In this document: positions 1 to 7,751 of the stretch, piece after piece | Layout: the number at the start of each line of letters is the position of its first letter | Position numbering within the stretch: position 1 is the first letter of the stretch | Source: Halopseudomonas pachastrellae | GTDB taxonomy: Bacteria > Pseudomonadota > Gammaproteobacteria > Pseudomonadales > Pseudomonadaceae | DNA: 64,000 bases | Direction: 5' to 3' | NCBI RefSeq assembly: GCF_900114765.1 | Contig: NZ_FOUD01000011.1 | Span: 1 to 64,000, forward strand | Notes under the pieces: generated by a model | What the model was told of the DNA's origin: nothing | The model's input: the letters and a program-made list of their open reading frames with translations, nothing else | Database searches by the model: none | Translations under genes and position numbers: made by a program

Positions 1-2
1 GA

Positions 3-179
3 CTGGTCAGCCGCAGCGATGGTCCGCAGATCAGCCAGCAGCGAGGCGACTTTGAGCGCGAATGGCAGAACGCCAACGGCGCGATCTACAGCCTGCCCTA
101 CGCAGACTTTGCAGATCACAGCCGTTGGCGCTATCTGGTGTACCGCTTTATGGAAGCCAGCGGGCTCTCGACCTTCTGA
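3..179 (+). CDS. Unidentified protein, C-terminal fragment
   Basis: An open frame enters from before the window and ends at the TGA at 177-179, giving about 58 C-terminal residues that end in ASGLSTF. The fragment is soluble in character, rich in Arg, Asp and aromatic residues, with no membrane segment and no motif I recognise. It is followed after 22 bp by a 20-bp palindrome and then by the IS110 leader. Codon use is like the neighbouring chromosomal genes, so it is probably the real end of a resident gene rather than part of the insertion element. I cannot assign a family. Confidence 0.5.
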   Translation: MVSRSDGPQISQQRGDFEREWQNANGAIYSLPYADFADHSRWRYLVYRFMEASGLSTF

Positions 180-201
180 GGCCCGCCGGGCGCAGATATC
201 C

Positions 202-221
202 GGCCACGGCATGCCGTGGCC
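202..221. repeat. 20-bp perfect palindrome, copy 1 of 3
   Basis: GGCCACGGCATGCCGTGGCC is self-complementary over 20 bases and lies 22 bp after a stop codon. Its core CACGGCATGCCGTG recurs at 9252-9267 and 36597-36610, in each case shortly after the end of a gene. It may be a REP-like element or part of a transcription terminator. Confidence 0.7.
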
Positions 222-239
222 CTTGTATGTTGACTGTGG

Positions 240-457
240 TCCCTGTGACCATGGTCCCCGACTGATCATCGGGCGGCAGGTGACAGGCCGGTGTGGCCCT
301 GAAGCCTCAAGAGCTTGGTTCGTAGATGGGCCGTCACCTGCCAACACACTCAGACAGTTCGAACGGTATCTGGTGCCGGTGCTGAGCGCCTGAGCACGTA
401 TTCGCAAGGTAGAACAGAGTGTGGTGACGATCACCTTTCAACAGAGCCGGAGGCCCC
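240..457 (+). ncRNA. Candidate IS110 bridge RNA region
   Basis: The untranslated stretch before the transposase has several small hairpins: CCCGA/TCGGG around 257-273, GTGCT/AGCAC in the 378-398 area, and GGTGA-CGA-TCACC at 423-435. In IS110-group elements such as IS621, a structured RNA of about 180 nt from this position carries the target- and donor-binding loops. Placing the RNA here is inference from element layout. I did not identify the guide loops, and the exact ends are unknown. Confidence 0.35.
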
Positions 458-1429
458 ATGACCTGCGCTATCGGAATCGACATTGCCAAGCACACCTTCG
501 ACATCGCTAAGCCGCTGGAGCGCGACAAATACCGCACCAAGGCCAAGGTGGCGAACACCCCCGAAGGCTTCAAGCAACTTGACCAATGGTTAGAGAAGCA
601 CGCCGAGCCACATTGCTGGGTGCTGATGGAGGCAACCAGCGTGTACCACGAAGCGCTGGCGACGCATCTGCATCATCAGGGCTATCAGGTCTGTGTCATC
701 AACCCTGCACGCATCGCCAAATATGCGCAAAGCGAGCTGCGCCGGGTTAAAACCGACAAGACCGACGCCAAACTGATCGCCCGCTACGCACAGCGCCATC
801 TGGAAGAGATGCGTCCCTGGGAGCCCGAGCCAGAGAGCATCCGTCAGCTACGCGGCCTGGTACGTCGGCTTGCCGACCTGAAGGCGTTGGCGCAGATGGA
901 GCGCAACCGTCTGGACGTCAGCGCTGAATCCGCTCAAGCCTCTATCCGCATTCACTTGGAGCACCTGGACGGCCAGATAGCCCTGATCAGTAAGGCCATC
1001 AACGATCACATCGACAACGACCCTGACCTGCGCGAGCAGAAGCAGTTAATGAAGACCATTGATGGTGTCAGTGATGGCACTGCCGCCACACTGCTGGCGG
1101 AGCTGGGCAGCCCTCTGCGATTCGACAGCGCAAGGCAGCTGGCAGCGTTCTGTGGTCTGAATCCGCGTTTGCAGGAATCTGGGATATACCGAGGCAAGTC
1201 GACCATCTCGCGCACCGGGTCAGGCCGAATGCGCGCAGCGCTATACATGCCAGCGCTGTCGGCGATGACCTACAACCCGGTCATCAAAGCGATGAAAGTG
1301 AGGCTAGCTGAACGCGGTAAAACTGGTCGGCTGGTTGTCTGCGCAGCCATGCGTAAGCTGCTGCACCTCATCTACGGGGTACTGAAATCAGGTCAGCCGT
1401 TCGACCCGATCAGAGCACTTGCACACTGA
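458..1429 (+). CDS. IS110-family transposase (DEDD recombinase)
   Basis: A protein of 323 aa, the usual length for the family. The N-terminal RuvC-like domain shows the DEDD set: D8 in IGIDIAK, E58 in LMEATSVYHE, and D100 and D103 in KTDKTDAKLIA. The C-terminal Tnp domain carries the conserved SG at 240-241 (LNPRLQESGIYRGK) followed by the SRTGSGRMRAALY helix; S240 corresponds to the catalytic serine described for IS621. All catalytic positions are present and the frame is intact, so the enzyme looks functional. Start chosen at ATG 458, with GGAGG a few bases upstream. It would act with a bridge RNA to move the element between sites sharing a core dinucleotide. Confidence 0.93.
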   Translation: MTCAIGIDIAKHTFDIAKPLERDKYRTKAKVANTPEGFKQLDQWLEKHAEPHCWVLMEATSVYHEALATHLHHQGYQVCVINPARIAKYAQSELRRVKTDKTDAKLIARYAQRHLEEMRPWEPEPESIRQLRGLVRRLADLKALAQMERNRLDVSAESAQASIRIHLEHLDGQIALISKAINDHIDNDPDLREQKQLMKTIDGVSDGTAATLLAELGSPLRFDSARQLAAFCGLNPRLQESGIYRGKSTISRTGSGRMRAALYMPALSAMTYNPVIKAMKVRLAERGKTGRLVVCAAMRKLLHLIYGVLKSGQPFDPIRALAH

Positions 1430-1449
1430 TCGGGAAGACGGTATCTACG

Positions 1450-1500
1450 GAGGCTGGGCAAGCAGCCACCTTGGCTCGCCGGGAAAGGCGAAAGGCGAGC
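1450..1500 (-). repeat. Fragment of an intergenic repeat also present at 9322-9373
   Basis: Read on the minus strand, this stretch gives TTTCGCCTTTCCCGGCGAGC, then CAA, a GG-rich arm and GCTGCTTGCCCAGCC. The plus strand at 9327-9370 is nearly identical, and a looser copy lies at 9200-9240. The GGCTG...CAGCC part can form a hairpin. It sits between the transposase stop and the end of the AbrB-family gene. Confidence 0.55.
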
Positions 1501-1545
1501 TAGATAGCGGCGCAGAGATAGAGCAATGATGCGGCGGTGCAGAGC

Positions 1546-2583
1546 CTATTTCTCAGGCCAAAACCTCTGCCACAACACAAACACCGGCTCGGCCAAAAAC
1601 ATCACCAAAAACAACCGCAACACCTGCAGCGCGGTGACCACCGCAACCGACAAATGCAGCGCTTCTGCGGTCAGGCACAGCTCGGTGATGCCGCCGGGCA
1701 TCATGCCCAGCATCAGGCTGATGCGGTCGACGCTGCCCAGTTGGGCGAGCAAGAGCGCTGCGCCCGCTGCCACCAGCATCGCCAGCAGGGTGAAGCACAG
1801 CACGCGCAGCAGAAACGCCGGTGCCTTGCGGAAGAAGGCGCGGTCGAAGTGGCAGCCCAGCGCGCTGCCGATCAGCCACTGGCCGGCATCGCTGGCGCCG
1901 GGTGGCAGGGCGATTTCGATGTCCAGCAGCACGCCGGCGCTGGCGCAGACGATCAGTGGCCCGAGCATCCACGGGTTGGGCTGACGCAGGCGGCGCATCA
2001 GCAGGGCCAGCAGCGCGCCGAGCGGAATCAGCCAGGCCAGGGTTGGCAGGTCGGTGGGCAGCGGCGGTGGTGCCTCGACCGCCGGCAGGCTCCAGGTAAA
2101 CAGCGCCGGAATCAGCAGCACCACCATCAGCAGGCGCAGACTGTGTGCCGCGACCACGTTGGCGATGCCCGCGTTATGCCGTGCGCCGATCACCGCCATC
2201 TCGCTGGCGCCGCCGGGCATGCTGGCGAAGTAGGCGGTGGCGCGGTCGTAGCCGGCGCGAGTGAGCAGGTTGATGCCGATCAGACTGAGCAGAAAGGTGC
2301 CGCAGGCGCCTAGGACGATCAGGCCAAGGTGGCTGAGCATCTGGGCAAGGACAGGGGTGGTGAAGTGCAGGCCGATGGCGCAGGCGACGATCAGCTGGCC
2401 GGTTTGCCGCGAGCCCGGTGGTGGGCTGCACAGGCAACCGCTGCAGCGCAGCAGGATGACCGCCAGCAGTGAGCCGGTCATCCATGGCAGCGGCCAGTTG
2501 GCCAGGCTGGCTAGCAGGCCGCCCAGCGCACCGGCCAGCGGTGCGCTGAGAAACAGCAAGGTACTACGCAGGCGCTCAGGCAC
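1546..2583 (-). CDS. AbrB-family membrane protein (ammonia monooxygenase-like transporter)
   Basis: A very hydrophobic protein of about 345 aa made of two similar halves. Each half contains a pattern of the type ASMPGGASEMAVIG (first half) and LGMMPGGITELCL (second half), diagnostic of the AbrB-duplication membrane family (often labelled ammonia monooxygenase). Function is poorly known; substrate transport is likely. I prefer the GTG at 2583, which overlaps the tctA stop and implies translational coupling. An upstream ATG at 2649 would run 70 bp into tctA and has no better ribosome site. It is the last gene of the tctCBA transcription unit, which suggests but does not prove a link with carboxylate uptake. 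Confidence 0.8.
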   Translation of the reverse strand: MPERLRSTLLFLSAPLAGALGGLLASLANWPLPWMTGSLLAVILLRCSGCLCSPPPGSRQTGQLIVACAIGLHFTTPVLAQMLSHLGLIVLGACGTFLLSLIGINLLTRAGYDRATAYFASMPGGASEMAVIGARHNAGIANVVAAHSLRLLMVVLLIPALFTWSLPAVEAPPPLPTDLPTLAWLIPLGALLALLMRRLRQPNPWMLGPLIVCASAGVLLDIEIALPPGASDAGQWLIGSALGCHFDRAFFRKAPAFLLRVLCFTLLAMLVAAGAALLLAQLGSVDRISLMLGMMPGGITELCLTAEALHLSVAVVTALQVLRLFLVMFLAEPVFVLWQRFWPEK

Positions 2584-4084
2584 TGGCCAGCGCAACGCTG
2601 CGCTTGGCGCGGTAGCGGCGCCAGAACGGCAGCGCAACCATGGCGGCAACCAGCACCCACAGACCGATGGTGATCGGGCTGGAGAACAGGATGCTCAGAT
2701 CACCGTTGGAGATCGACAGCGCGCGGCGCAGGTTGCTCTCCATCATGTGACCCAGGATAAAGCCCAGCAGCAGCGCCGACAGCGGGAAGTCCAGCTTGCG
2801 CAGCAGGTAGCCGAACAGGCCGATGGCGATCATCAGGAACAGGTCAAAGGTGGTCGCGTGTACCGCGTAAACACCAATCGAGGTGATGATGGCGATGGCC
2901 GGTACCAGGGTCCAGCTCGGCACTGCAAGGATGCGGGTGAACACCTTGATCAGCGGCACGTTCATCACGATCAGAATGATGTTGGCGACGAACAGCGAGG
3001 CGATCAGACCCCAGACGATATCGGGCTGGTGCTGGAACAGCAGCGGGCCGGGGGTGATGTTGTACAGCGTCAGTGCGCCGAGCATTACCGCGGTGGTGCC
3101 GGAGCCCGGAATACCCAGGGTCAGCATCGGGATCATCGAGCCGCAGGCCGAGGCGCTGTTGGCGGTTTCCGGTGCGGCCAGACCGCGCAGGTCGCCGTCA
3201 CCGAAGCGGCCCTTGTCACCGGCCAGACGCTTCTCCGACATGTAGCTCACGGCGCTGGCGAGGGTTGCACCGGCACCCGGCAGTACGCCGAAGATAAAGC
3301 CCAATACGCCGCTGCGCAGGTTGGTCGCCAGTACAAAGGCGCCTTCCTTGAGATTGAACAGCATGCGCCCGCTGGCCTTGACCGCCACCTGACCCTGATG
3401 GGTGCGCTCGAGCAGCATGAGGATTTCGCTGACGCTGAACAGGCCCAGTACCAGCACCACAAACTGGATGCCGTCGGCCAGACCCAGGCTGCCGAAGGTG
3501 AAGCGGTAGACACCGCTGTTGGCGTCGATCCCCACGCAGGCGAGCATCAGGCCGATCAGCACGGCGACTGCAGTCTTGATGGGCTTGTCGCCCGCCATAC
3601 CGGCCAGACAGACAATCGCAAAGACCATCAGCATGAAGTATTCGGCCGGGCCGAAGGAGACGGCCCATTGGGCCAGCAACGGGGCAAAGATGGTCACCCC
3701 GATGGTGGCGATCAGGCCACCGATAAACGAACTCCAGGCCGAGATCGACAGGGCAATGCCGCCCTTGCCCTGCTTGGCCAGCGGGTGGCCGTCCAGCGTG
3801 GTCATGACCGCAGAGGCTTCGCCCGGGATGTTGAGCAGAATGGAGGAAATACGGCCGCCGTATTCACAGCCCAGATACACCGAGGCCAGCAAAATAAGCG
3901 CGGTTTCTGGCGGCAGGCCGAGAGCAAAGGCAACCGGAATCAGCAGCGCCACGCCGTTGATCGGGCCCAGACCCGGCAGCAGGCCGACGATGGTGCCGAT
4001 GGTGGTGCCGGCTAGCGCGGTCACCAGGTTGTTCGGGCTCAGGGCAACGTCGAAGCCCTGGCCAAGGTAAGAGAGGGTATCCAT
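2576..4084 (-). CDS. tctA: Tripartite tricarboxylate transporter, large permease TctA
   Basis: A 502-aa integral membrane protein of the TctA (DUF112) family, the large 11-12 helix subunit of secondary tripartite tricarboxylate transporters. Family signatures visible are the glycine-rich GLLPGLGPINGVALLIP near residues 35-50 and the second-half counterpart FGVLPGAGATLASAVSY followed by PMLTLGIPGSGTTAVMLGAL. It works in the inner membrane with TctB and the periplasmic TctC to import citrate-like substrates with a cation. It starts 2 bp after the tctB stop, so the two are coupled. Length is normal for the family. Confidence 0.95.
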   Translation of the reverse strand: MDTLSYLGQGFDVALSPNNLVTALAGTTIGTIVGLLPGLGPINGVALLIPVAFALGLPPETALILLASVYLGCEYGGRISSILLNIPGEASAVMTTLDGHPLAKQGKGGIALSISAWSSFIGGLIATIGVTIFAPLLAQWAVSFGPAEYFMLMVFAIVCLAGMAGDKPIKTAVAVLIGLMLACVGIDANSGVYRFTFGSLGLADGIQFVVLVLGLFSVSEILMLLERTHQGQVAVKASGRMLFNLKEGAFVLATNLRSGVLGFIFGVLPGAGATLASAVSYMSEKRLAGDKGRFGDGDLRGLAAPETANSASACGSMIPMLTLGIPGSGTTAVMLGALTLYNITPGPLLFQHQPDIVWGLIASLFVANIILIVMNVPLIKVFTRILAVPSWTLVPAIAIITSIGVYAVHATTFDLFLMIAIGLFGYLLRKLDFPLSALLLGFILGHMMESNLRRALSISNGDLSILFSSPITIGLWVLVAAMVALPFWRRYRAKRSVALASA

Positions 4085-4086
4085 GA

Positions 4087-4545
4087 TCAGATCTCCAGGG
4101 CGCTGAGTACGCCAAGCGGCAGGGGGACTTCCAGTACCCGGTCAAAGAGGAAATACAGGCCAACGCCCAGCACCACTGCCAGTACGCAGCTGGGCAGCCA
4201 GCGGCCGCCGAACAGGCGGGCCATGCCGAGGGCAAACAGAATGCTGACCGGGATAAAGCCCAGGCGCTCGAATAGCGCCGCCAGTGCCAGCAGCAGGCCA
4301 AGGCAGATGGCGGCCTTGATCAGCATCGGGCGCGTGAGCGTCGGCTCATCGGATTCGCTGCTCTCCATGGCGGGTTTGACCAGCAGGACCAGTGCGCCCA
4401 GGGCCAGCAGAATCAGCAGCATCAGCGGGTAGGCGCGGGGGCCGACCGGCTCGTAGGAAAACGGGGCCTGATAGCCCCAGGCGATAAATCCCAGGCACAG
4501 GCAGACGAGCAGCAGCGACGCCGCAAACAGACGTTGGTGAAGCAT
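4087..4545 (-). CDS. tctB: Tripartite tricarboxylate transporter, small permease TctB
   Basis: A 152-aa protein with four predicted membrane segments (about residues 5-25, 38-58, 78-98 and 115-148), typical of the TctB family. Between helices 2 and 3 is a short charged loop (ESSESDEPTLTR). It partners TctA in the inner membrane. It lies between tctC and tctA on the same strand, with 60 bp after tctC and 2 bp before tctA, so the three form one operon. Assignment rests on size, topology and position as well as on sequence. Confidence 0.9.
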   Translation of the reverse strand: MLHQRLFAASLLLVCLCLGFIAWGYQAPFSYEPVGPRAYPLMLLILLALGALVLLVKPAMESSESDEPTLTRPMLIKAAICLGLLLALAALFERLGFIPVSILFALGMARLFGGRWLPSCVLAVVLGVGLYFLFDRVLEVPLPLGVLSALEI

Positions 4546-4605
4546 GGGGGGTAATCCTCGCGAACGCAGCAGGCACCCGGGGCCGGGTGCCTGCTGCCAG
4601 GTCGG

Positions 4606-5586
4606 TTACTGGGTCAGGCCGAACTCGCCAGCCAGTTCCTTGTACTCGGCAACGTGCTCTTTGACGTAGGTCTCGAGCTCAGCACCGGTAAGGGCGAAGG
4701 GGAAGAGTTCACGCTGCTCGCGCAGGGTGGCGAACTCGTCGGAAGCGAGCATGTGCTCGAAGGTGCCTTTCCACCAGGCGAAGTCTTCGTCGCTGACGTC
4801 CGGACCCATGTAGAAACCACGGATGACCGGCCACTGCACGTCAAAGCCCTGCTCTTTGGCGGTGGGGATGTCCTCGACGATATCGCCGGCCAGACGCTCG
4901 TCGGCCAGGATCGCGAGAATGCGCATGTCGCCGCTTTCAACGTGCGGCATGGAGTCGGAGATGTCGGTACTGGCAACCTGGATGTGCCCACCCAGCAGCG
5001 CGGTAGCCAGCTCGCCGCCGCCTTCCATCGCTACGTAGCGCAGGCTGCGCGGGTTGATGCCGGCAGCGCGGGCAACCAGTGCGGTCTGCATCCAGTCCTG
5101 GCTGCCGACGGTGCCGCCGGAGCCGATCACGACCTTGGACGGGTCTTTACGCAGCGCCTCGATCAGCTGCTCCAGGGTCTGGAACTCGGAGTCGGCGCGC
5201 ACGGCGATGGCGCCGTAGCTGGTGCCGACCGCGGCCAGCCATTTCACGGCGGTCTCATCAAAGCGGCCAAACTTGCCCTGCGCCAGGTTCAGCAGCGAAC
5301 CGGTGGAGAAGGCGGTGATGGTGCCGGGCTCGTCGGCGCGCTGGGCAACCACGGCGTTGTAGGCGACCGCACCGATACCGCCCGGCATGTAAGTAACACG
5401 CATCGGGCGAGACAGGTATTCACCCTGCAGCAGGGCGCTTTGGGCGAGTTTGCAGGTCAGGTCAAAGCCGCCGCCCGGCGAAGCCGGAGCGATACATTCA
5501 GGGCGTGGCGGCTCGTCGGCCTGGGTGTAGCCGGCCAGGCCAAAGCACAGGGTAATCAGCAGGGCAGAACGAAGTGTCGCTTTCAT
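4606..5586 (-). CDS. tctC: Tricarboxylate-binding periplasmic protein TctC (Bug family)
   Basis: A 326-aa extracytoplasmic solute receptor of the TctC/Bug family. It has a signal peptide (about residues 1-24, cleaved near YTQA-DEPP). The early CIAPASPGGGFDLTCKLAQ segment corresponds to the family's substrate-binding glycine-rich loop, and VIGSGGTVGSQDW to the second conserved loop. I start at ATG 5586, which has GAGGA 8 bases upstream; the ATG at 5601 would place that ribosome site inside the gene. It delivers the substrate to TctAB. The gene follows the porin gene by 52 bp on the same strand, suggesting co-transcription. Confidence 0.93.
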   Translation of the reverse strand: MKATLRSALLITLCFGLAGYTQADEPPRPECIAPASPGGGFDLTCKLAQSALLQGEYLSRPMRVTYMPGGIGAVAYNAVVAQRADEPGTITAFSTGSLLNLAQGKFGRFDETAVKWLAAVGTSYGAIAVRADSEFQTLEQLIEALRKDPSKVVIGSGGTVGSQDWMQTALVARAAGINPRSLRYVAMEGGGELATALLGGHIQVASTDISDSMPHVESGDMRILAILADERLAGDIVEDIPTAKEQGFDVQWPVIRGFYMGPDVSDEDFAWWKGTFEHMLASDEFATLREQRELFPFALTGAELETYVKEHVAEYKELAGEFGLTQ

Positions 5587-5638
5587 GGTTGTTATCCTCA
5601 TGGCGTCATTCTAGGCGATTGTCGGATGGCTGCGGCGC

Positions 5639-6901
5639 TTACCAGATCGGGAAGGCGTAGCTGACAATCAGGCGGTTCTCGTCGGCATCGCGGGCAAAGT
5701 CGGAGCGGTAGCTCGCGTTGCGCCAGCGCAGGCCGAGATTTTTCAGTGCGCCGTCCTGGAACACGTACTGCAGCTCGGTGTTGCGTTCCCATTCCGAGCC
5801 GGTACCGCCGGCGGCAGGCTTGGCGTCATCACCGCTGATGTAGCGGCTCATGAAGGTCAGGCCGGGGATGCCGAGTGCGGCAAAGTCGTAGTCGTAGCGC
5901 AACTGCCAGGAACGCTCGTTGGCTTCGGCAAAGTCGTTGATCTGCACAAAGTTGACGAGGTAGGGGTTGCTGCCGTCGATATAGGGGAAGGCGCTGTCGC
6001 CGCGCATTTTTTGCGCGACTGCGCTCACTTCGTGACCGTTCAGCGCGTAGCCGATGCGGCCCTGCCAGGCCTGGTTGTCGATCCGACCAGCGTGGGCAGC
6101 GCCCTGCTCGTCGGATACGGCGACCCGCAGCTCGGTGCTCAGCTCACCGGCGCCCAGAGCGGCGCTGTGGTTGAGACCGAAGAAGTGTTGGCGGTAGACA
6201 TCATCCAGTTGTGCCAGATAGTAGCTAGCCGCCAGGCTGGAGTTGAACTCGTAATTCAGTCCGGCCCAATCAAGCTGGTCGGCCGAGAACGAACCGCCAA
6301 AACGGCGGTTTTTGTTGTTCAGGGCCAGGTCCTCGGCATCGGTAGAGTCGCGATCAATCGCCTTGGTCAGACGGCCGAAATCGATGCTGAGGTTGTCGAA
6401 CTCGTTGATGGTCGCCATGCCACCGCGAAAGGTCTGCGGCAGAATGCGGCTGGTGTTGGGCTGCAGAATCGGCAGCTTGGGCATCAGCGTACCCAGGAAC
6501 AACTCTGACTCGGAGTAGCGCATCTTGGCGGTCAGGCCAAGCTTGCTGTATTCATCGGCGGCGCGGCCATCATCGTGGGTCGGCAGCAGGCCGGTACCGG
6601 TGCGGTCCGGGCTGGAGTCGAGCTTGATGCCGAGCATCGCCTTGGCGTCGAGGCCAAAGCCGACAGCGCCATCGGTATAACCGGACTTGAGATCAAGAAT
6701 GAAACCCTGACCCCATTCTTCACGCTTGGATTGGCCGGTGCCTTCGCGGAAGTCGCGGTTGAAGTAAATATTGCTGGTGCTCAGCTTGGCGCTGCTGTCT
6801 TCGGTGAAGCCGCTTGCCTGGGCCAGCGGAGTGAGCAGCAGGCCGGAGGTGGCCAGCAGGGCAGCAGACAGGCTGCGCCGTGGGATGAATACGGTGTGCA
6901 T
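5639..6901 (-). CDS. opdH: OprD-family outer membrane porin, OpdH-like
   Basis: A 420-aa OprD/Opd-type substrate-specific porin with a signal peptide (about 1-29, ending LTPLAQA-SG), followed by the FTEDSSAKLSTSNIYFNRDFR opening typical of the family. Alternating beta-strand patterns run throughout, and the chain ends in an aromatic (Trp) as outer membrane proteins do. Its place at the head of tctCBA and divergent from tctDE is the arrangement of P. aeruginosa opdH, a tricarboxylate channel. The specific substrate is inferred from context. A candidate response-regulator site lies in the divergent gap. Confidence 0.88.
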   Translation of the reverse strand: MHTVFIPRRSLSAALLATSGLLLTPLAQASGFTEDSSAKLSTSNIYFNRDFREGTGQSKREEWGQGFILDLKSGYTDGAVGFGLDAKAMLGIKLDSSPDRTGTGLLPTHDDGRAADEYSKLGLTAKMRYSESELFLGTLMPKLPILQPNTSRILPQTFRGGMATINEFDNLSIDFGRLTKAIDRDSTDAEDLALNNKNRRFGGSFSADQLDWAGLNYEFNSSLAASYYLAQLDDVYRQHFFGLNHSAALGAGELSTELRVAVSDEQGAAHAGRIDNQAWQGRIGYALNGHEVSAVAQKMRGDSAFPYIDGSNPYLVNFVQINDFAEANERSWQLRYDYDFAALGIPGLTFMSRYISGDDAKPAAGGTGSEWERNTELQYVFQDGALKNLGLRWRNASYRSDFARDADENRLIVSYAFPIW

Positions 6902-6978
6902 CAGGTGTACTCCGATGTTGTTCTTGTTTGCGTGTAATGCCTACGGTGGGTGACCGTCGGGCGATGCTAATGAGCTAA

Positions 6979-6996
6979 CCTTTCAGCAACCTTTCA
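6979..6996. promoter_or_regulatory. Candidate TctD binding site (direct repeat)
   Basis: CCTTTCA occurs at 6979-6985 and again at 6990-6996, an exact 11-base period (CCTTTCAGCAACCTTTCA). OmpR-type response regulators bind direct repeats spaced by about one helical turn. The site lies between the porin start (6901) and tctD (7083), where such a regulator would act. Assignment to TctD is inference from position. Confidence 0.5.
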
Positions 6997-7082
6997 TCCG
7001 GAACCCCGCGAAATCCGCGCTGTCGCGCGCCGATGGCCGGTGTAAACTCCGCTCATTCGACCCTTTGCAAGAGAGGCCGCCA

Positions 7083-7751
7083 GTGCGCATTCTGCTGGTA
7101 GAAGACGATCCCGAATTGGCTGACAGCCTGGCCCGAGCGCTCAAGAACGGGGGCTGGACTGTGGATGTGCTGCACGATGGGGTAGCCGCCGACCTGGCCC
7201 TGCGCAGTGAGGATTACGCGCTGGCGATTCTTGACGTCGGGCTGCCCCGTCAGGACGGTTTTGAGGTGCTGCGCAAGTCGCGTGAGCGCGGTCAGACCCT
7301 GGCGGTACTGATGTTGACCGCCCGTGGCGAAGTGGCTGACCGCGTGCGCGGGCTGAATCTGGGCGCCGATGACTATCTGGCCAAGCCCTTCGAGCTGAGC
7401 GAGCTGGAGGCGCGGGTCAACGCGCTGCTGCGCCGTAGTCTGATGGGCGGTGAGCGTCAGCAGCAGTGTGGCGCGCTGATCTACGACCTGAATGACCGGC
7501 GCTTCAGCCTGTCTGGCGAGCCGCTGGCTCTGCCCTCGCGCGAGCACGCGGTGCTGGAAAACCTGATCGCCCGCCCGGGCCGGCTGATGAGCAAGGAGCA
7601 GCTGGCCGGCAAGGTATTTGGTCTGGATCAGGACGCCAGCCCCGAGGCCATCGAGATCTACATTTCCCGCCTGCGTCGCAAGCTCGACGGCAGCGGGGTG
7701 CGTATTGTCACCTTCCGCGGCCTGGGCTATCTCCTGGAGGCGCCGGCGTGA
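7083..7751 (+). CDS. tctD: Response regulator TctD (OmpR/PhoB family)
   Basis: A 222-aa two-component regulator. The receiver domain (about 1-115) has acidic residues in VEDD, phospho-acceptor D51 in AILDVGLP, and K in DDYLAKPF. The C-terminal winged helix (about 125-220) has ISRLRRKLDGSGVRIVTFRGLGYLLE, as in OmpR/PhoB proteins. The GTG at 7083 is preferred because AGAGAGG stands 6 bases before it; a TTG 18 bases earlier has none. The stop overlaps the tctE start by 4 bp. It is divergent from the porin and tctCBA, the set it most likely activates. Confidence 0.92.
   Translation: MRILLVEDDPELADSLARALKNGGWTVDVLHDGVAADLALRSEDYALAILDVGLPRQDGFEVLRKSRERGQTLAVLMLTARGEVADRVRGLNLGADDYLAKPFELSELEARVNALLRRSLMGGERQQQCGALIYDLNDRRFSLSGEPLALPSREHAVLENLIARPGRLMSKEQLAGKVFGLDQDASPEAIEIYISRLRRKLDGSGVRIVTFRGLGYLLEAPA

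Larger units (their letters stand above)
222..1440 (+). mobile_element. IS110-family insertion sequence (boundaries approximate)
   Basis: A single transposase gene is preceded by up to about 235 bp of non-coding DNA and followed by a short tail. This is the layout of IS110-group elements, which lack terminal inverted repeats and carry their bridge RNA in the left end. No flanking duplication or terminal inverted repeat was visible, as expected for the family, so the ends cannot be fixed from this copy. The left limit is placed after the palindrome. The right limit is placed before a stretch that resembles a chromosomal repeat also seen near 9320. Confidence 0.6.

Noticed and set aside
2261-4015. 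Long plus-strand frame (584 codons) opposite tctA
   Set aside because: Antisense shadow in GC-rich DNA; the product is Gln/Arg/Asp-rich without family motifs, while the minus strand encodes a clear TctA.
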